Shown: piece by piece, positions 17,036-27,870 of the stretch
Position numbering within the stretch: position 1 is the stretch's first letter
Layout of the letters: every line of letters begins with the position of its first letter
Source of the DNA: Myxococcaceae bacterium
Lineage (GTDB): Bacteria > Myxococcota > Myxococcia > Myxococcales > Myxococcaceae
DNA length: 48,009 bases
Assembly (NCBI GenBank): GCA_019694575.1
Contig: JAIBBR010000022.1
Location: forward strand, 1-48,009
Reading direction: 5' to 3'
The notes under the pieces: generated by a model
What the model was told of the DNA's origin: nothing
Databases searched by the model: none
Seen by the model: the letters and a program-made list of their open reading frames with translations, nothing else
Translations under genes and position numbers: made by a program

Positions 17036-19783
<2,748 letters not shown>

Positions 19784-19842
19784 GTGTCCTCCGGCCGTGG
19801 CTTGACTGAGTGTGTGGATAAAACGCGAAGCGGTCTCTGTCC

Positions 19843-19901
19843 CTCGGGTCAGCTCCTTGAGGGATACAAAGTACGAAAGGTGGTATTTTGTGTGACCCGA
19901 G
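19843..19901 (-). promoter_or_regulatory. Large hairpin in the nrdJ leader
   Basis: CTCGGGTCA at 19843-19851 pairs perfectly with TGACCCGAG at 19893-19901. Inside it ACAAAGTAC at 19866-19874 pairs with GTATTTTGT at 19883-19891 with one mismatch. It lies 60 nt before the nrdJ start codon in the predicted 5' UTR. No cobalamin-riboswitch B12-box set was found, so it is either a different regulatory element or an mRNA-stability structure. Confidence 0.45.
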
Positions 19902-19953
19902 TCCCCCTTTGAACCCGGTACTGAACGAGGTTTTCCCGAACTGCGGGGCGCGA

Positions 19954-20010
19954 CTTGTACCGTTTCACAGAATGACGTGTCAACACTAAAGCCCCCAGGG
20001 GTTGTGTCAA
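19954..20010 (-). promoter_or_regulatory. Predicted tandem promoters of nrdJ
   Basis: Two perfect TTGACA hexamers lie on the minus strand, at 20010-20005 and 19983-19978, each followed by C. The second is followed after 18 nt by TACAAG (19959-19954), a plausible -10. The first has only a weak TAGTGT-like -10. Transcription from the second would give a leader of about 165 nt that includes the hairpin at 19843-19901. I saw no clear NrdR box. Confidence 0.4.
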
Positions 20011-20399
20011 TTTTCAGCCCAATCCCCAACATTTAGCCCCTGTCGACCCCTCTGGAAAAACGCGAAAAACGCGCCCAGGCCGACAAATCGGCCTGAAAAC
20101 ACTGTTGGAGGTCGATGTGTGTCGAGGTCGTCATGAAAAGGAATTATTTTAGCGTCGTGACGATACATGTCTTTTCATGTGGTGTGGCCATATGGGGTGA
20201 TGTGAGGTTTTCTGAAAGTACGTTTTTTGTCTGATCAATTTGTTCGAGGGAGGACGGGTGTTCAGGGCCGATTTATCGCGGGAGTTTTTGATTTTGCGCC
20301 GCGCGCACCGCCAGCAATTTTCTGCTCGAAGCGCGAGAAAAAATGGGGCGCACTTCGTCATCGCTTGTGAAGCGGTTAATGAACGATAACGGGCTCACC
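20011..20399. other. AT-richer gene-free stretch between nrdJ and the ferredoxin gene
   Basis: Divergent promoter region, less GC-rich than its neighbours. A perfect 7-bp hairpin AGGCCGA-CAAA-TCGGCCT lies near 20078-20095. A 9-bp inverted repeat CATGAAAAG at 20132-20140 and CTTTTCATG at 20171-20179 encloses CGTC-GT-GACG at 20153-20162. AAAAACGCG is repeated in tandem near 20055-20073. No gene is supported here. Confidence 0.45.
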
Positions 20400-20738
20400 A
20401 TGCCTCCGCCTTTTGTTCGACATGTGTTCGTCTGCACCAATCGCCGGCCCGACGGCAGCCCGAAAGGGTGCTGTGCTTCGAAGGGTGGCGAAGAGGTTCG
20501 TCTCGAATTCAAGCACCAGCTCGACGCGCACGGCGTGAAGGGGCAAATTCGCGCCAATGTCGCAGGTTGCCTCGACGCGTGCGAGCAAGGCGTCAGCTGC
20601 GTGGTGTACCCCGAGGGCACCTGGTACGGGCAGGTGACGAAAGACGACGTGAAAGAGATTGTCGAAGAGCACTTGCTCAAGGGCAAACCCGTCGAGCGCC
20701 TTTTGATGAAACCTTATGAGAAGCCGCGGAAAACTTAG
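20400..20738 (+). CDS. Thioredoxin-like [2Fe-2S] ferredoxin
   Basis: A 112-residue electron carrier of the thioredoxin-fold ferredoxin family. RHVFVCTNRRPDGSPKGCCA and VAGCLDACEQG supply the cysteines that hold the [2Fe-2S] cluster, and VVYPEGTWYGQVTKDDVKEI followed by EEHLLKGKPVERL matches the C-terminal half of Aquifex-type Fd4. ATG 20400 is chosen because it starts just before the conserved HVFVC strand, as in known members; the in-frame ATG 20379 would add seven residues. The redox partner is unknown. It is divergent from nrdJ and 18 nt upstream of an exported protein gene. Confidence 0.85.
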   Translation: MPPPFVRHVFVCTNRRPDGSPKGCCASKGGEEVRLEFKHQLDAHGVKGQIRANVAGCLDACEQGVSCVVYPEGTWYGQVTKDDVKEIVEEHLLKGKPVERLLMKPYEKPRKT

Positions 20739-20756
20739 GTATTGTTCGCTGCACGC

Positions 20757-21674
20757 ATGACTTTTTATCGATTCACTGGCGCCTGCGTGGTGGCTCTGTC
20801 GTTGAGCGCAGGTACGGCGTGGGCTCAAGACGACGGTCAGGCCGAAGCTGAGAACAAAGAGAAGACGGTGATGCCGCCCGTCATCTTGCAGCGCACGCCG
20901 GTTGGAGCGAGCCTGCGGCTGTTTCAGCTCTCGGTGGGCCGGTGCATTGCTGACAAGTGCAACATTCGCATCGCGACGACGGTGCAGGGCGCCGCGGTGG
21001 GAGTGGTGGCCAACTTGTTTGAAGTGAACCGCAGCCCCGTCGTTCGTGAAGACCCCGCCAACAACAAATACACGCTGGGTGACCCTGCGCAGCCTGAATC
21101 ACTGGTTCGCTTCATGCTCACCGAGATTCCGCTCGAGCCAAAGCAAAACGGCTTGCTGCTGACGATTACGCCAAGCGGGCCGAAGCCGAAGAAGATTCAC
21201 GTGATCATCGCTTCAGCGCCGTCGGGCGCGAAAGAAGTTTTTCGCCAGCAAGAGCAAGAAGGCGCGTGGGCGAATTCGCTCGAAGTGGTGGGCCCGGGCG
21301 TGCTGCGCGCTAAGCAGGTGTTTACGACCAAGGCGAACAGCGAGAGCGACCGTTTCGCGATGCAACAGTTGACGTGGAACCCGGCGAAGAAGCTCTTCGA
21401 CATCGAGCCGGTGCCGGCGAAGAAGGCGGTGGTGTCGAAGCGTGCGTACCCGGTGCTCGAGGCTCGCCGGGTGAAGAGCAGCTCGTCGGAATGTTTGACT
21501 GATTTTTTGCTGTTAGATCAGGCGTCTCTCGACGGCGTGGCTCCGGCCACAGTGAAGTTGGTGGGGTTTGCTGAAGATGACAAAGCGTTCGGCGTGATGA
21601 ACCGCCGTCTGCAGCAGTGCTTTCCGCCTGAAGCGTTCGAAACGGTGGAAGTGAAGCTCAAAACAGCGGGCTAG
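20757..21674 (+). CDS. Exported protein of unknown function
   Basis: A 305-residue protein with a clear Sec signal peptide (GACVVALSLSAGTAWA, then Q). The mature part starts with an acidic segment, then beta-rich sequence (SLRLFQLSVGRCIADKCNIR, TVQGAAVGVVANLFEVNR). Cysteines occur as CIADKC and later singly, which would allow disulfides. I do not recognise a family. ATG 20757 is preferred to GTG/TTG-type starts upstream because it begins the signal peptide. It follows the ferredoxin gene by 18 nt and converges on the Bax-inhibitor-1 gene. Confidence 0.7.
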   Translation: MTFYRFTGACVVALSLSAGTAWAQDDGQAEAENKEKTVMPPVILQRTPVGASLRLFQLSVGRCIADKCNIRIATTVQGAAVGVVANLFEVNRSPVVREDPANNKYTLGDPAQPESLVRFMLTEIPLEPKQNGLLLTITPSGPKPKKIHVIIASAPSGAKEVFRQQEQEGAWANSLEVVGPGVLRAKQVFTTKANSESDRFAMQQLTWNPAKKLFDIEPVPAKKAVVSKRAYPVLEARRVKSSSSECLTDFLLLDQASLDGVAPATVKLVGFAEDDKAFGVMNRRLQQCFPPEAFETVEVKLKTAG

Positions 21675-21731
21675 CCGCTTTTGAAATAGCGACCAGCCCG
21701 CGGGTGCTGCGTAGCGATTGTTCAGCGTCGA

Positions 21732-22442
21732 TTAACGGCGCGAGCCCATCAGACGCAAAATCGACAAGAACAGGTTGATGAAGTCCAAGTACAGCGTGAG
21801 CGCGCCTGAGATGGCGAGTGTGCCAGTGCTGCTCTGCCCAGAGAGCTGGTAGTGCATCTGGCGCAGCTTCTGGGTGTCGTAGGCAGTCAACCCGGCGAAC
21901 ACCAACACCGAGGCGCAGCTAGCGACGAATGACACCGCGGCGCTCTGCACGAAGATATTTACCAAGCCGGCGATGATGATGCCGATAAGGCCCATGAAGA
22001 GAAACGTGCCCCAGCTCGACAAGTCTTTCTTGGTGATGGTGCCGTAGAGCGAGAGCGCGAAGAAGGTGCCGCCGGTGATGGCGAGCGCCGAGAAGATTGC
22101 GGTGGGTGCGTAGACGACCGAGAGGAACGAGAACAAAAGTCCCATTGTGAACGCGTAGCCAAGAAACATCATCGCCGCGACGGCTGCGTTGACCTTGTGC
22201 GCGAGAAACGAAAACGCCAGCACCAAGAGAAAGCTGCCGACGAGCAGCGGAGTGCGAACCGCCATCACCGAGTGCATCCAAACTGGGTTCGATGCCACGG
22301 CCAGCGAAGTAACGCCGGTGAGCGCCAGGCCCGCCGTCATCCACGCGTAAACGCGCGACATGAAGCCCGTTTGCGCGCCGCTGATGGTGACGTCGGGTGA
22401 CGAGGTAATGCGATAGGTCGATTGGGGTGAGCCGAAGGCCAT
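21732..22442 (-). CDS. Bax inhibitor-1/YccA family membrane protein
   Basis: A 236-residue integral membrane protein of the BI-1 (TMBIM) superfamily, members of which are pH-sensitive calcium leak channels or protease modulators. It has seven hydrophobic segments and the family motifs FMSRVYAWMTAGLALTGVTS at the start, FVASCASVLVFAGLTAYDTQ and ALTLYLDFINLFLSILRLMG at the end. The paired Asp residues of the channel (AYDTQ, YLDFIN) are present. GAGGAGA lies 7 nt before ATG 22442. A possible promoter upstream (TGGACA, then CATAAG after 18 nt, about 22480-22510) is weak. Confidence 0.92.
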   Translation of the reverse strand: MAFGSPQSTYRITSSPDVTISGAQTGFMSRVYAWMTAGLALTGVTSLAVASNPVWMHSVMAVRTPLLVGSFLLVLAFSFLAHKVNAAVAAMMFLGYAFTMGLLFSFLSVVYAPTAIFSALAITGGTFFALSLYGTITKKDLSSWGTFLFMGLIGIIIAGLVNIFVQSAAVSFVASCASVLVFAGLTAYDTQKLRQMHYQLSGQSSTGTLAISGALTLYLDFINLFLSILRLMGSRR

Positions 22443-22574
22443 GTGTGTTCTCCTCGAATGAAAACGAACAGTTACTTATGTAACGCATGATGTGGCGCTG
22501 TCCATCCCCCTTGGGGAAACACGCTGGTCCATCGTGTCGCTGTTTTCGACAGATTCCTTCGATATCTCATGGTG

Positions 22575-24038
22575 CTACGGCACCTTCGCTCGATACGCGT
22601 TGAGCAGTGAGCGCGCGATGTCTTCGGTAATCAGCGGAATGACTCCGCCACCGCCGACGATGTTGACGATGTGTGAACGTGAGCCGCGGCACACACCACC
22701 CCAATGGGGCTGCGTGGAAAGGCCCACCGATGCGTACGCCGAAAAATCAACATACAGCTCGGCTTCGATTTGCGCGTTGCCGGTGCAGAGCAGGTGTTTT
22801 TCGGGAGCCGTCTCTACCAATTCCTGCACCACGAAGCCGCCACCGACGCGGTCAGCTTCTGCGCGCTCGCACACCTGTTCCCAAGGCAGTTCAGTGCCGT
22901 ACGCGCCCTTCACGCGCTCGGTGAATGACGGCTCGTTTCGAGTGCGGCCGACGAAGACGGTGCGGCCTCCGTAGTCCCACGAGCGCTTGAGCACATAGCG
23001 GTCGGGGTCGGTCTTCACCTTGTGCAGCAGCGCTTCGCCCCGAAAAGGGCGCGTCCACGGCACGGCTTCGTCAATCGCCGCCAGCTCGGCTTGGCTTAAA
23101 GAAGCCGCTTCGGCCAAGTCGCCCTCTTCGAGCGCTTGCGACAGCAACGCGAACGCGGCCTTCACCTCCACTTGCGACGCGGGCAGATTCAAAATCACCG
23201 CGCGTGTGCCATTGGGTTCTGCAAGCAGAGCGCGCACGTAGTCAGCGCCTTGCATGTCGGGCTCTTCTAGCCGGCGCACGAAAAGGTGGCGGTACACCAA
23301 GTCGTACTTCTTGCCGTTCGCGTACACGCCGTCGTTACCGCTCAGCTGATCAGGGTGCACCACGTCGGCTTCGGCGCCCCATTCGCGAAAGCGCTCGCAC
23401 AGCGCTTGCTGCTCGGTGGCCTGCGCGTCTTTGCGGCGGCTGAGCAGGGCAATGCGCTCGGGAGATTTGCCTGGCCGCACCTGTGCGTACCCAGACAACA
23501 ACGCGCGATAGAGCGCCAACGCGTTGGAGCCGTTCTTCGCTTGAAGCCCAGAAATCACCTGCGCCGCCAAGCCCCAGAAGCGCCCGGCAACTTCAATGAA
23601 CGTATTCGCCGCGATGTCTGAATACGCCTGCATCGCGGGAATGGTGGCGTTGATCTCGAGTGCGCGCACTTGCTTGCCGACGAAGAAGTCGACGCGGGTG
23701 GTGACGAGCGTGGTGAGCCGCGCGAAAGTGGTCTCGGCCAGCGTGCGTTCGAGCGGTGAAAGCGCGCCGAGAATCAGCTCCTTCGCCGCGCCGGCCAGAA
23801 CCGCGCGCGACATTTTCAGGCCTGCGCTCGAAATCAGCGCCGATAAACGCAGACGCTCGTGCAGCTGGGCGGCAGAGATGATCACCGGTGTCGCGGTGAC
23901 GGGAATGGGCGTGGTCGCGCCGTCGGTTTTCGCGGTGACAGCGAGCCCGCGTTGGTACGCAGTGTGGGCCAATTCAGGGCCGAAGTGGCGCGCGTCATGG
24001 CGCAGTGCTTCGAAAAGCGCGTCGAATTCAAGACTCAT
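22575..24038 (-). CDS. ATP-grasp-like protein of unknown function
   Basis: A 487-residue cytoplasmic protein. Segments that suggest a circularly permuted or type-2 ATP-grasp ligase are VRALEINATIPAMQAYSDIA (acidic metal/substrate site), YVLKRSWDYGGRTVFVGR (a Lys and Gly loop as in ATP binding) and GGGFVVQELVE (hinge followed by an acidic strand). A C-terminal VNIVGGGGVIPLI is Gly-rich. I cannot name a family with certainty or give a substrate. The glutathionylspermidine-synthase superfamily is one candidate relative. ATG 24038 is chosen; TTG 24062 is possible. It is divergent from the HCCA-isomerase-like gene. Confidence 0.5.
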   Translation of the reverse strand: MSLEFDALFEALRHDARHFGPELAHTAYQRGLAVTAKTDGATTPIPVTATPVIISAAQLHERLRLSALISSAGLKMSRAVLAGAAKELILGALSPLERTLAETTFARLTTLVTTRVDFFVGKQVRALEINATIPAMQAYSDIAANTFIEVAGRFWGLAAQVISGLQAKNGSNALALYRALLSGYAQVRPGKSPERIALLSRRKDAQATEQQALCERFREWGAEADVVHPDQLSGNDGVYANGKKYDLVYRHLFVRRLEEPDMQGADYVRALLAEPNGTRAVILNLPASQVEVKAAFALLSQALEEGDLAEAASLSQAELAAIDEAVPWTRPFRGEALLHKVKTDPDRYVLKRSWDYGGRTVFVGRTRNEPSFTERVKGAYGTELPWEQVCERAEADRVGGGFVVQELVETAPEKHLLCTGNAQIEAELYVDFSAYASVGLSTQPHWGGVCRGSRSHIVNIVGGGGVIPLITEDIARSLLNAYRAKVP

Positions 24039-24119
24039 CGCTGGTTGGCGATAGTGGCGCAAACGCTCGCCGTCAATCGTTTACCTCGCAGCCCGGGTGA
24101 ATTAAGGCCGCTTCAAATT

Positions 24120-24728
24120 ATGCCGGTCACCCTTGAGTTCTTTTTCGACTTCATGAGCCCGTACACGTACCTGGCGAGTACTCAGATTGACGCGCTCGCT
24201 GTGCGCAATGGCGCTCACGTGCGTTGGCGCCCCGTGCATTTGCCGGGTGTCTTCAAGGCCGCCGGCACCCAGGCGCCGATTGAGACCCCCGCGAAGGCGA
24301 TTCACAACATTAAAGACCTTGGCGATTGGTCGAAACATTACGGCATTCCTCCCCTGATTTTTCCCGAAGGGTGGCCGGGCACACTCACCGCCGCCAACCG
24401 CGTGGCACTTGCCTTAGAGGCGCAAGGCAAGACCGCCTCGTTCGCGCGCAAGCTCTTTGCGCGGTTGTGGACCACCGGAGACAACGGCAATTCGCCTGCG
24501 CTGTTGGCAGAAATGTTGTCTGCAGAGGGCGTCGATGCCGCGGCGGTACTGGCCGAGGCGGCGACCGAGCCGGTGAAACAACGCCTGCGCGACAACACCG
24601 AGGAGCTGGTGAAGCGAGGCGGCTATGGGTTGCCGACAATCTTCGTGGGTGAAGAAATGTTCGTCGGGAATGATCGGCTGATGTTCGTCGAAGCGGCGGT
24701 CAAGCGGCTGAACGCTGCAGGCGCGTAA
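24120..24728 (+). CDS. DsbA-family/HCCA isomerase-like (GST kappa) protein
   Basis: A 202-residue thioredoxin-fold protein of the 2-hydroxychromene-2-carboxylate isomerase/GST kappa group. EFFFDFMSPYTYLAS has Ser13 in place of the CxxC of thiol oxidoreductases, which is the feature of this group. WRPVHLPGVFKAAG and the late GGYGLPTIFVGEEMFVGNDR are conserved in it (cis-Pro loop and C-terminal strand). Family members use glutathione in aromatic degradation, but the substrate here is unknown. ATG 24120 is used; the open frame upstream is a shadow of the opposite gene. It lies 12 nt before the ThDP enzyme gene. Confidence 0.82.
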   Translation: MPVTLEFFFDFMSPYTYLASTQIDALAVRNGAHVRWRPVHLPGVFKAAGTQAPIETPAKAIHNIKDLGDWSKHYGIPPLIFPEGWPGTLTAANRVALALEAQGKTASFARKLFARLWTTGDNGNSPALLAEMLSAEGVDAAAVLAEAATEPVKQRLRDNTEELVKRGGYGLPTIFVGEEMFVGNDRLMFVEAAVKRLNAAGA

Positions 24729-24740
24729 AAGGAGCACCCC

Positions 24741-26387
24741 ATGGCAATGCTTTCAGGCGGGCAGTTGGTAGCGAAGATGCTCAAGGCCGAGGGCGTGAAG
24801 CATATTTTTACGCTCTCGGGGCTGCATATTGCGCCGATTTACGCAGGTTGCGTCGAAGAGGGCATTCAAGTCGTCGATACGCGGCACGAGCAGGCGGCGG
24901 CGCACGCGGCCGACGCGTACGCGCGCATCACCCGCGGGGTGGGCGTGGCGGTGGTGACCGCGGGCCCCGGAGTCACCGATGCGCTCACCGGCGTGGCCAA
25001 CGCGTACCAGGCGAACTCTCCCATGATTCTGCTCGGAGGCGCCGCTCCTACGTTCAACCAGAGCCGCGGCAGCTTGCAAGAAATCGAGCAGGTCGACTTG
25101 TTTCATCGCATAGCGAAGTGGAGCGATCGCGTGCCCACGCCTGAATTGGTGCCGGCTTATATGGCGAAGGCATTTCGCGTCGCGCTCTCGGGCCGCCCCG
25201 GCCCGGTGTTCTTGGAGCTGGCGTGGGACGTGCTCTGCAACAACGTTGACGAGAGCTCGCTGAAGTTGCCGACGCATTACCGCACCAATGCGCGCCAACC
25301 TCCTGACCCGAACAAGGTCGACGAAGCGTTGCAGTTGCTTGAGACCGCTCAGCGCCCGGCGATCATCGCGGGCTCTTCGGTCTATTGGGACCAAGCGTGG
25401 GAAGTGCTGCAGCTCTTCGCCGAGAAGGCACAGGTGCCGGTGTTTTTGAATGGAGCGGGCCGCGGTTGTCTGCCACCGGGCCACCCGTGCTTTTTTCAGC
25501 ACACGCGCAAAGAAGCGCTCACTAACGCAGATTTGGTTTTTGTCATCGGTACGCCGTTCGATTTTCGCCTCAATTACGGCTCTGAGCCGACGTTCAGCCC
25601 TGAGTCGAAGATCGTGCAGATCGATATTGATCCGGTTGAGATTGGCCGCAACCGCGTGGTCGACGTGGGCATCATTGGCGATTCGTTTTCGGCGCTCGAA
25701 GCGTTCGCCGCCGGCGCCGCGAAGGGTGAACGCAGCGCGTATTTGGAAGGGCTGCGAGCTGCTGAGAAGAAACGTTCTGCCGGTATCGCGGCCTGGTTCA
25801 ATGATGACAAACCGATTCACCACTATCGGTTGGCGAAAGAACTGTCAGACGTCGCGAACCAATCGGGTGATCCCCTCTTCGTTTGCGATGGTGGCAATTG
25901 GGTGGCGATGGCCGCGAAAGTCATTGAGCTGAAGCAGCCAGGCCGCTGGTTAGACCCCGGCCCGCTGGGGTGTCTCGGTGTGGGCGCTCCGTTCGCGTTG
26001 GCAGCCAAAGCGCTGCACCCCGAATGCACGGTTTGGGTCATTCAAGGCGACGGCTCGTTCGGTCTAAACGGTATGGACTTCGAAACCGCGCTTCGCTTCA
26101 AGCTGCCGATGGTGTGCGTGGTAGGCAACGACGCGGCGTGGGGGCAAATTCGCATTCCGCAGGTGGGCATGTTCGGTGAAGACAAATCGCCCGGCACGCT
26201 GCTCAAGCCCACGCGCTACGACGAGATTGTGAAGGCAATGGGAGGTTGGGGCGAGCTGGTGACGGAGCCTTCGCAAATTCGGCCGGCACTGGAGCGCGCG
26301 GTGGCGTCGAACACGGTGGCTTGTGTGAATGTGATGTTAGACCCCGAGGCTCCGGTGAAGGCAGGAGCGATGGGGTACGCGGTATGA
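24741..26387 (+). CDS. ThDP-dependent acetolactate synthase-like enzyme
   Basis: A 548-residue thiamine-diphosphate enzyme with the N-PYR, central and C-PP domains of the acetohydroxyacid synthase/oxalyl-CoA decarboxylase/2-hydroxyacyl-CoA lyase family. The catalytic Glu is E50 in DTRHEQAAAHAADAYAR. AVVTAGPGVTDALTGVANAY lies in the first domain. The ThDP-binding motif starts at GDGSFGLNG (436-444) and ends near VCVVGNDAAW. The FAD-type central domain is reduced, as in non-biosynthetic members. AGGAG lies about 6 nt before ATG 24741. The next gene overlaps by 4 nt. No ilvN-like small subunit is adjacent, so biosynthetic acetolactate synthase is unlikely. Confidence 0.88.
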   Translation: MAMLSGGQLVAKMLKAEGVKHIFTLSGLHIAPIYAGCVEEGIQVVDTRHEQAAAHAADAYARITRGVGVAVVTAGPGVTDALTGVANAYQANSPMILLGGAAPTFNQSRGSLQEIEQVDLFHRIAKWSDRVPTPELVPAYMAKAFRVALSGRPGPVFLELAWDVLCNNVDESSLKLPTHYRTNARQPPDPNKVDEALQLLETAQRPAIIAGSSVYWDQAWEVLQLFAEKAQVPVFLNGAGRGCLPPGHPCFFQHTRKEALTNADLVFVIGTPFDFRLNYGSEPTFSPESKIVQIDIDPVEIGRNRVVDVGIIGDSFSALEAFAAGAAKGERSAYLEGLRAAEKKRSAGIAAWFNDDKPIHHYRLAKELSDVANQSGDPLFVCDGGNWVAMAAKVIELKQPGRWLDPGPLGCLGVGAPFALAAKALHPECTVWVIQGDGSFGLNGMDFETALRFKLPMVCVVGNDAAWGQIRIPQVGMFGEDKSPGTLLKPTRYDEIVKAMGGWGELVTEPSQIRPALERAVASNTVACVNVMLDPEAPVKAGAMGYAV

Positions 26388-26932
26388 GCGCGCAGCGGCT
26401 TTTCGCGCAGTCGACGGTTTTACTGGTGGTCGACGTGCAAGAACGTTTGTGCGCGGCGATGGACCCGATGTCTCTGGCGCGCATGTTGAAACGCACCGTG
26501 GCGGCAATGACGGGAGCGCAGGCGCTCGGCGTGCCGGTAATTATCACCGAGCAGTACCCCAAGGGGCTTGGCCCCACGGTGCCTCCGGTGAAGGCTGCGG
26601 CGACGTCATTCGCTCCGGTCGAGAAGGTGCGCTTTTCCGCCGCGTTGCCTGAGGTGCTCTCGCAATTGGGTGACCGCACCCAGGTGCTCATCGCCGGTAT
26701 GGAAACGCACGTCTGTGTCTTTCAAACCGTGCGTGATTTAAAAGATGCGGGGCTGCAGCCGTTTTTGCTCTCTGACGCCGTGCTTTCACGCAACGTGCTT
26801 GATCGCGAAGTGGGGTTCAGCTTGTGCCGCGAGGCCGGTGCTTCGCTCACCACCGTCGAAGCCGCGCTCTTCGACATGCTTGAAAAAGCCGGCACCGCTG
26901 AGTTCAAGGCGGTTTCGGCCGCGGTGAAGTGA
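26384..26932 (+). CDS. Isochorismatase-family cysteine hydrolase
   Basis: A 182-residue hydrolase with the Asp-Lys-Cys triad of the isochorismatase/nicotinamidase fold: D17 in LLVVDVQE, K81 in VEKVRFSA and C111 in GMETHVCVFQT. The cis-peptide and GVPVIITEQYPKGLGPT segments fit the YcaC-like branch. ATG 26384 overlaps the TGA of the ThDP enzyme gene (ATGA), so the two are probably co-translated and act in one pathway. Substrates of the family range from nicotinamide to N-carbamoyl compounds, and none can be assigned here. Confidence 0.88.
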   Translation: MSAQRLFAQSTVLLVVDVQERLCAAMDPMSLARMLKRTVAAMTGAQALGVPVIITEQYPKGLGPTVPPVKAAATSFAPVEKVRFSAALPEVLSQLGDRTQVLIAGMETHVCVFQTVRDLKDAGLQPFLLSDAVLSRNVLDREVGFSLCREAGASLTTVEAALFDMLEKAGTAEFKAVSAAVK

Positions 26933-26962
26933 AGGAAGGTGTCAGACTTTTGTCCTTTTGCC

Positions 26963-27343
26963 CTAAGGACTGAAGGTGCGGTGCTGAGCCCCGGCCAACG
27001 TACGTGGTGCGGCTCCTGGACCTGAGGCGATTGATTGGGTGATCAGCAACGCCACCACCAACGCCGCGGTGGCAAACCCGAACGCCAAAGGTCGCTCCCA
27101 CCAACCCCATGGCTTGGGCGCGGGGTGCAGATATTCAGCCACCGCCGCACGCAGTCGGGCGCGCGAAGCAGGCGAGGGCGCGGGCTCACTCTCCGCGGTC
27201 TCCAAGTTGCGCTTCAGCGCGAGGTAGCTCTTCAGGCACTGGGGGCATTCCAGCAAGTGCGCTTCGATGCGAGCACGTGTTTCTTCGTCGACGGCGGCGA
27301 GCTGAAAATCAACCAGCGTTAGTTCAATGGTTTCACACGTCAT
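26963..27343 (-). CDS. Zinc-finger anti-sigma factor
   Basis: A 126-residue protein with the HxxxCxxC zinc motif of ZAS anti-sigma factors (H29, C33, C36 in EAHLLECPQC; C3 may be a fourth ligand). A linker follows, and a single membrane helix lies at about 85-105 (FGFATAALVVALLITQ). Only about 20 residues remain outside, so any sensor domain is minimal. It follows the ECF sigma gene with an ATGA overlap, the standard arrangement in which the cytoplasmic zinc finger holds the sigma factor inactive at the membrane. Confidence 0.85.
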   Translation of the reverse strand: MTCETIELTLVDFQLAAVDEETRARIEAHLLECPQCLKSYLALKRNLETAESEPAPSPASRARLRAAVAEYLHPAPKPWGWWERPLAFGFATAALVVALLITQSIASGPGAAPRTLAGAQHRTFSP

Positions 27344-27870
27344 GGGCGCACCTCCGCGCGCAAGAGGTTCAACATGTGATGCATGCGAGATTTCACCGTG
27401 CCGACGGGTAGTTCGAGCACCTGCGCCATCTCTTCGTACGACATGCCTTGCGAGCGCAGCGTAAAGAGCGCGGAGAGATCTTTGGGCAACTTGCTCACCG
27501 CGGCGCCCAATGCGTGCAGCGACTGTTTCTGCTCCAACGCATCGGTCGGGGCCGCCACGTTCTCTTCCGGCACCCGTGCAGTCACTTCCGCCGCGTGCGA
27601 TGCGCGATGCCGCGTGCGTTCACGGTTGAGACACAGGTGCCGGGCAACTTGAAAGAGCCATGCGCGAAAGCTGCTCGTGTCGCGTCTCCTTCGGCCATCT
27701 TTGAGCACCGCCATGAACGCTTCGTGCAGCACGTCTTCAGCTTCGTGCGTCGCGCCGAGCTCCTTGCGAATGAACCCGAAGAGTGGCCGCGAATAGCGCT
27801 CGTACAGCGCGTCGAACGCTTTCAAGTCTCCAGCGAGCCAGCGCTCGCAGAGGGCTTCGTCAGAAATCAT
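27340..27870 (-). CDS. ECF-family RNA polymerase sigma factor
   Basis: A 176-residue group 4 sigma factor. Region 2 is FDALYERYSRPLFGFIRKEL and AEDVLHEAFMAVL with FRAWLFQVARHLCLNRER (-10 recognition). Region 4 is LPKDLSALFTLRSQGMSYEE, then MAQVLELPVGTVKSRMHHML (-35 recognition). The ATG at 27870 overlaps the stop of the ExbB-like gene, and its own stop overlaps the anti-sigma start, so three genes form one coupled operon. Many ECF factors drive their own promoter; a GAACC-like -35 is present upstream at 28310-28314. Confidence 0.93.
   Translation of the reverse strand: MISDEALCERWLAGDLKAFDALYERYSRPLFGFIRKELGATHEAEDVLHEAFMAVLKDGRRRRDTSSFRAWLFQVARHLCLNRERTRHRASHAAEVTARVPEENVAAPTDALEQKQSLHALGAAVSKLPKDLSALFTLRSQGMSYEEMAQVLELPVGTVKSRMHHMLNLLRAEVRP

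Noticed and set aside
19784-19950. Cobalamin riboswitch upstream of nrdJ
   Set aside because: The conserved B12-box and core sequences could not be found by eye; only GCCACGG resembles part of it.
19784-20032. In-frame extension of nrdJ by 83 codons
   Set aside because: No family similarity; a perfect GGAGG lies 6 nt before ATG 19783, and the extension covers promoter-like boxes and a large hairpin.
22571-22584. Hairpin GGTGC-TACG-GCACC at the stop of the ATP-grasp-like gene
   Set aside because: A stable UNCG-type loop in the plus strand, but only 5 bp, with no U-tract and partly coding, so no role can be claimed.
26933-26962. GTCCTT/AAGGAC repeat as a bidirectional terminator between the isochorismatase-like and anti-sigma genes
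   Set aside because: Only 6 bp with an AT-poor stem and no clear U-tract on either strand.
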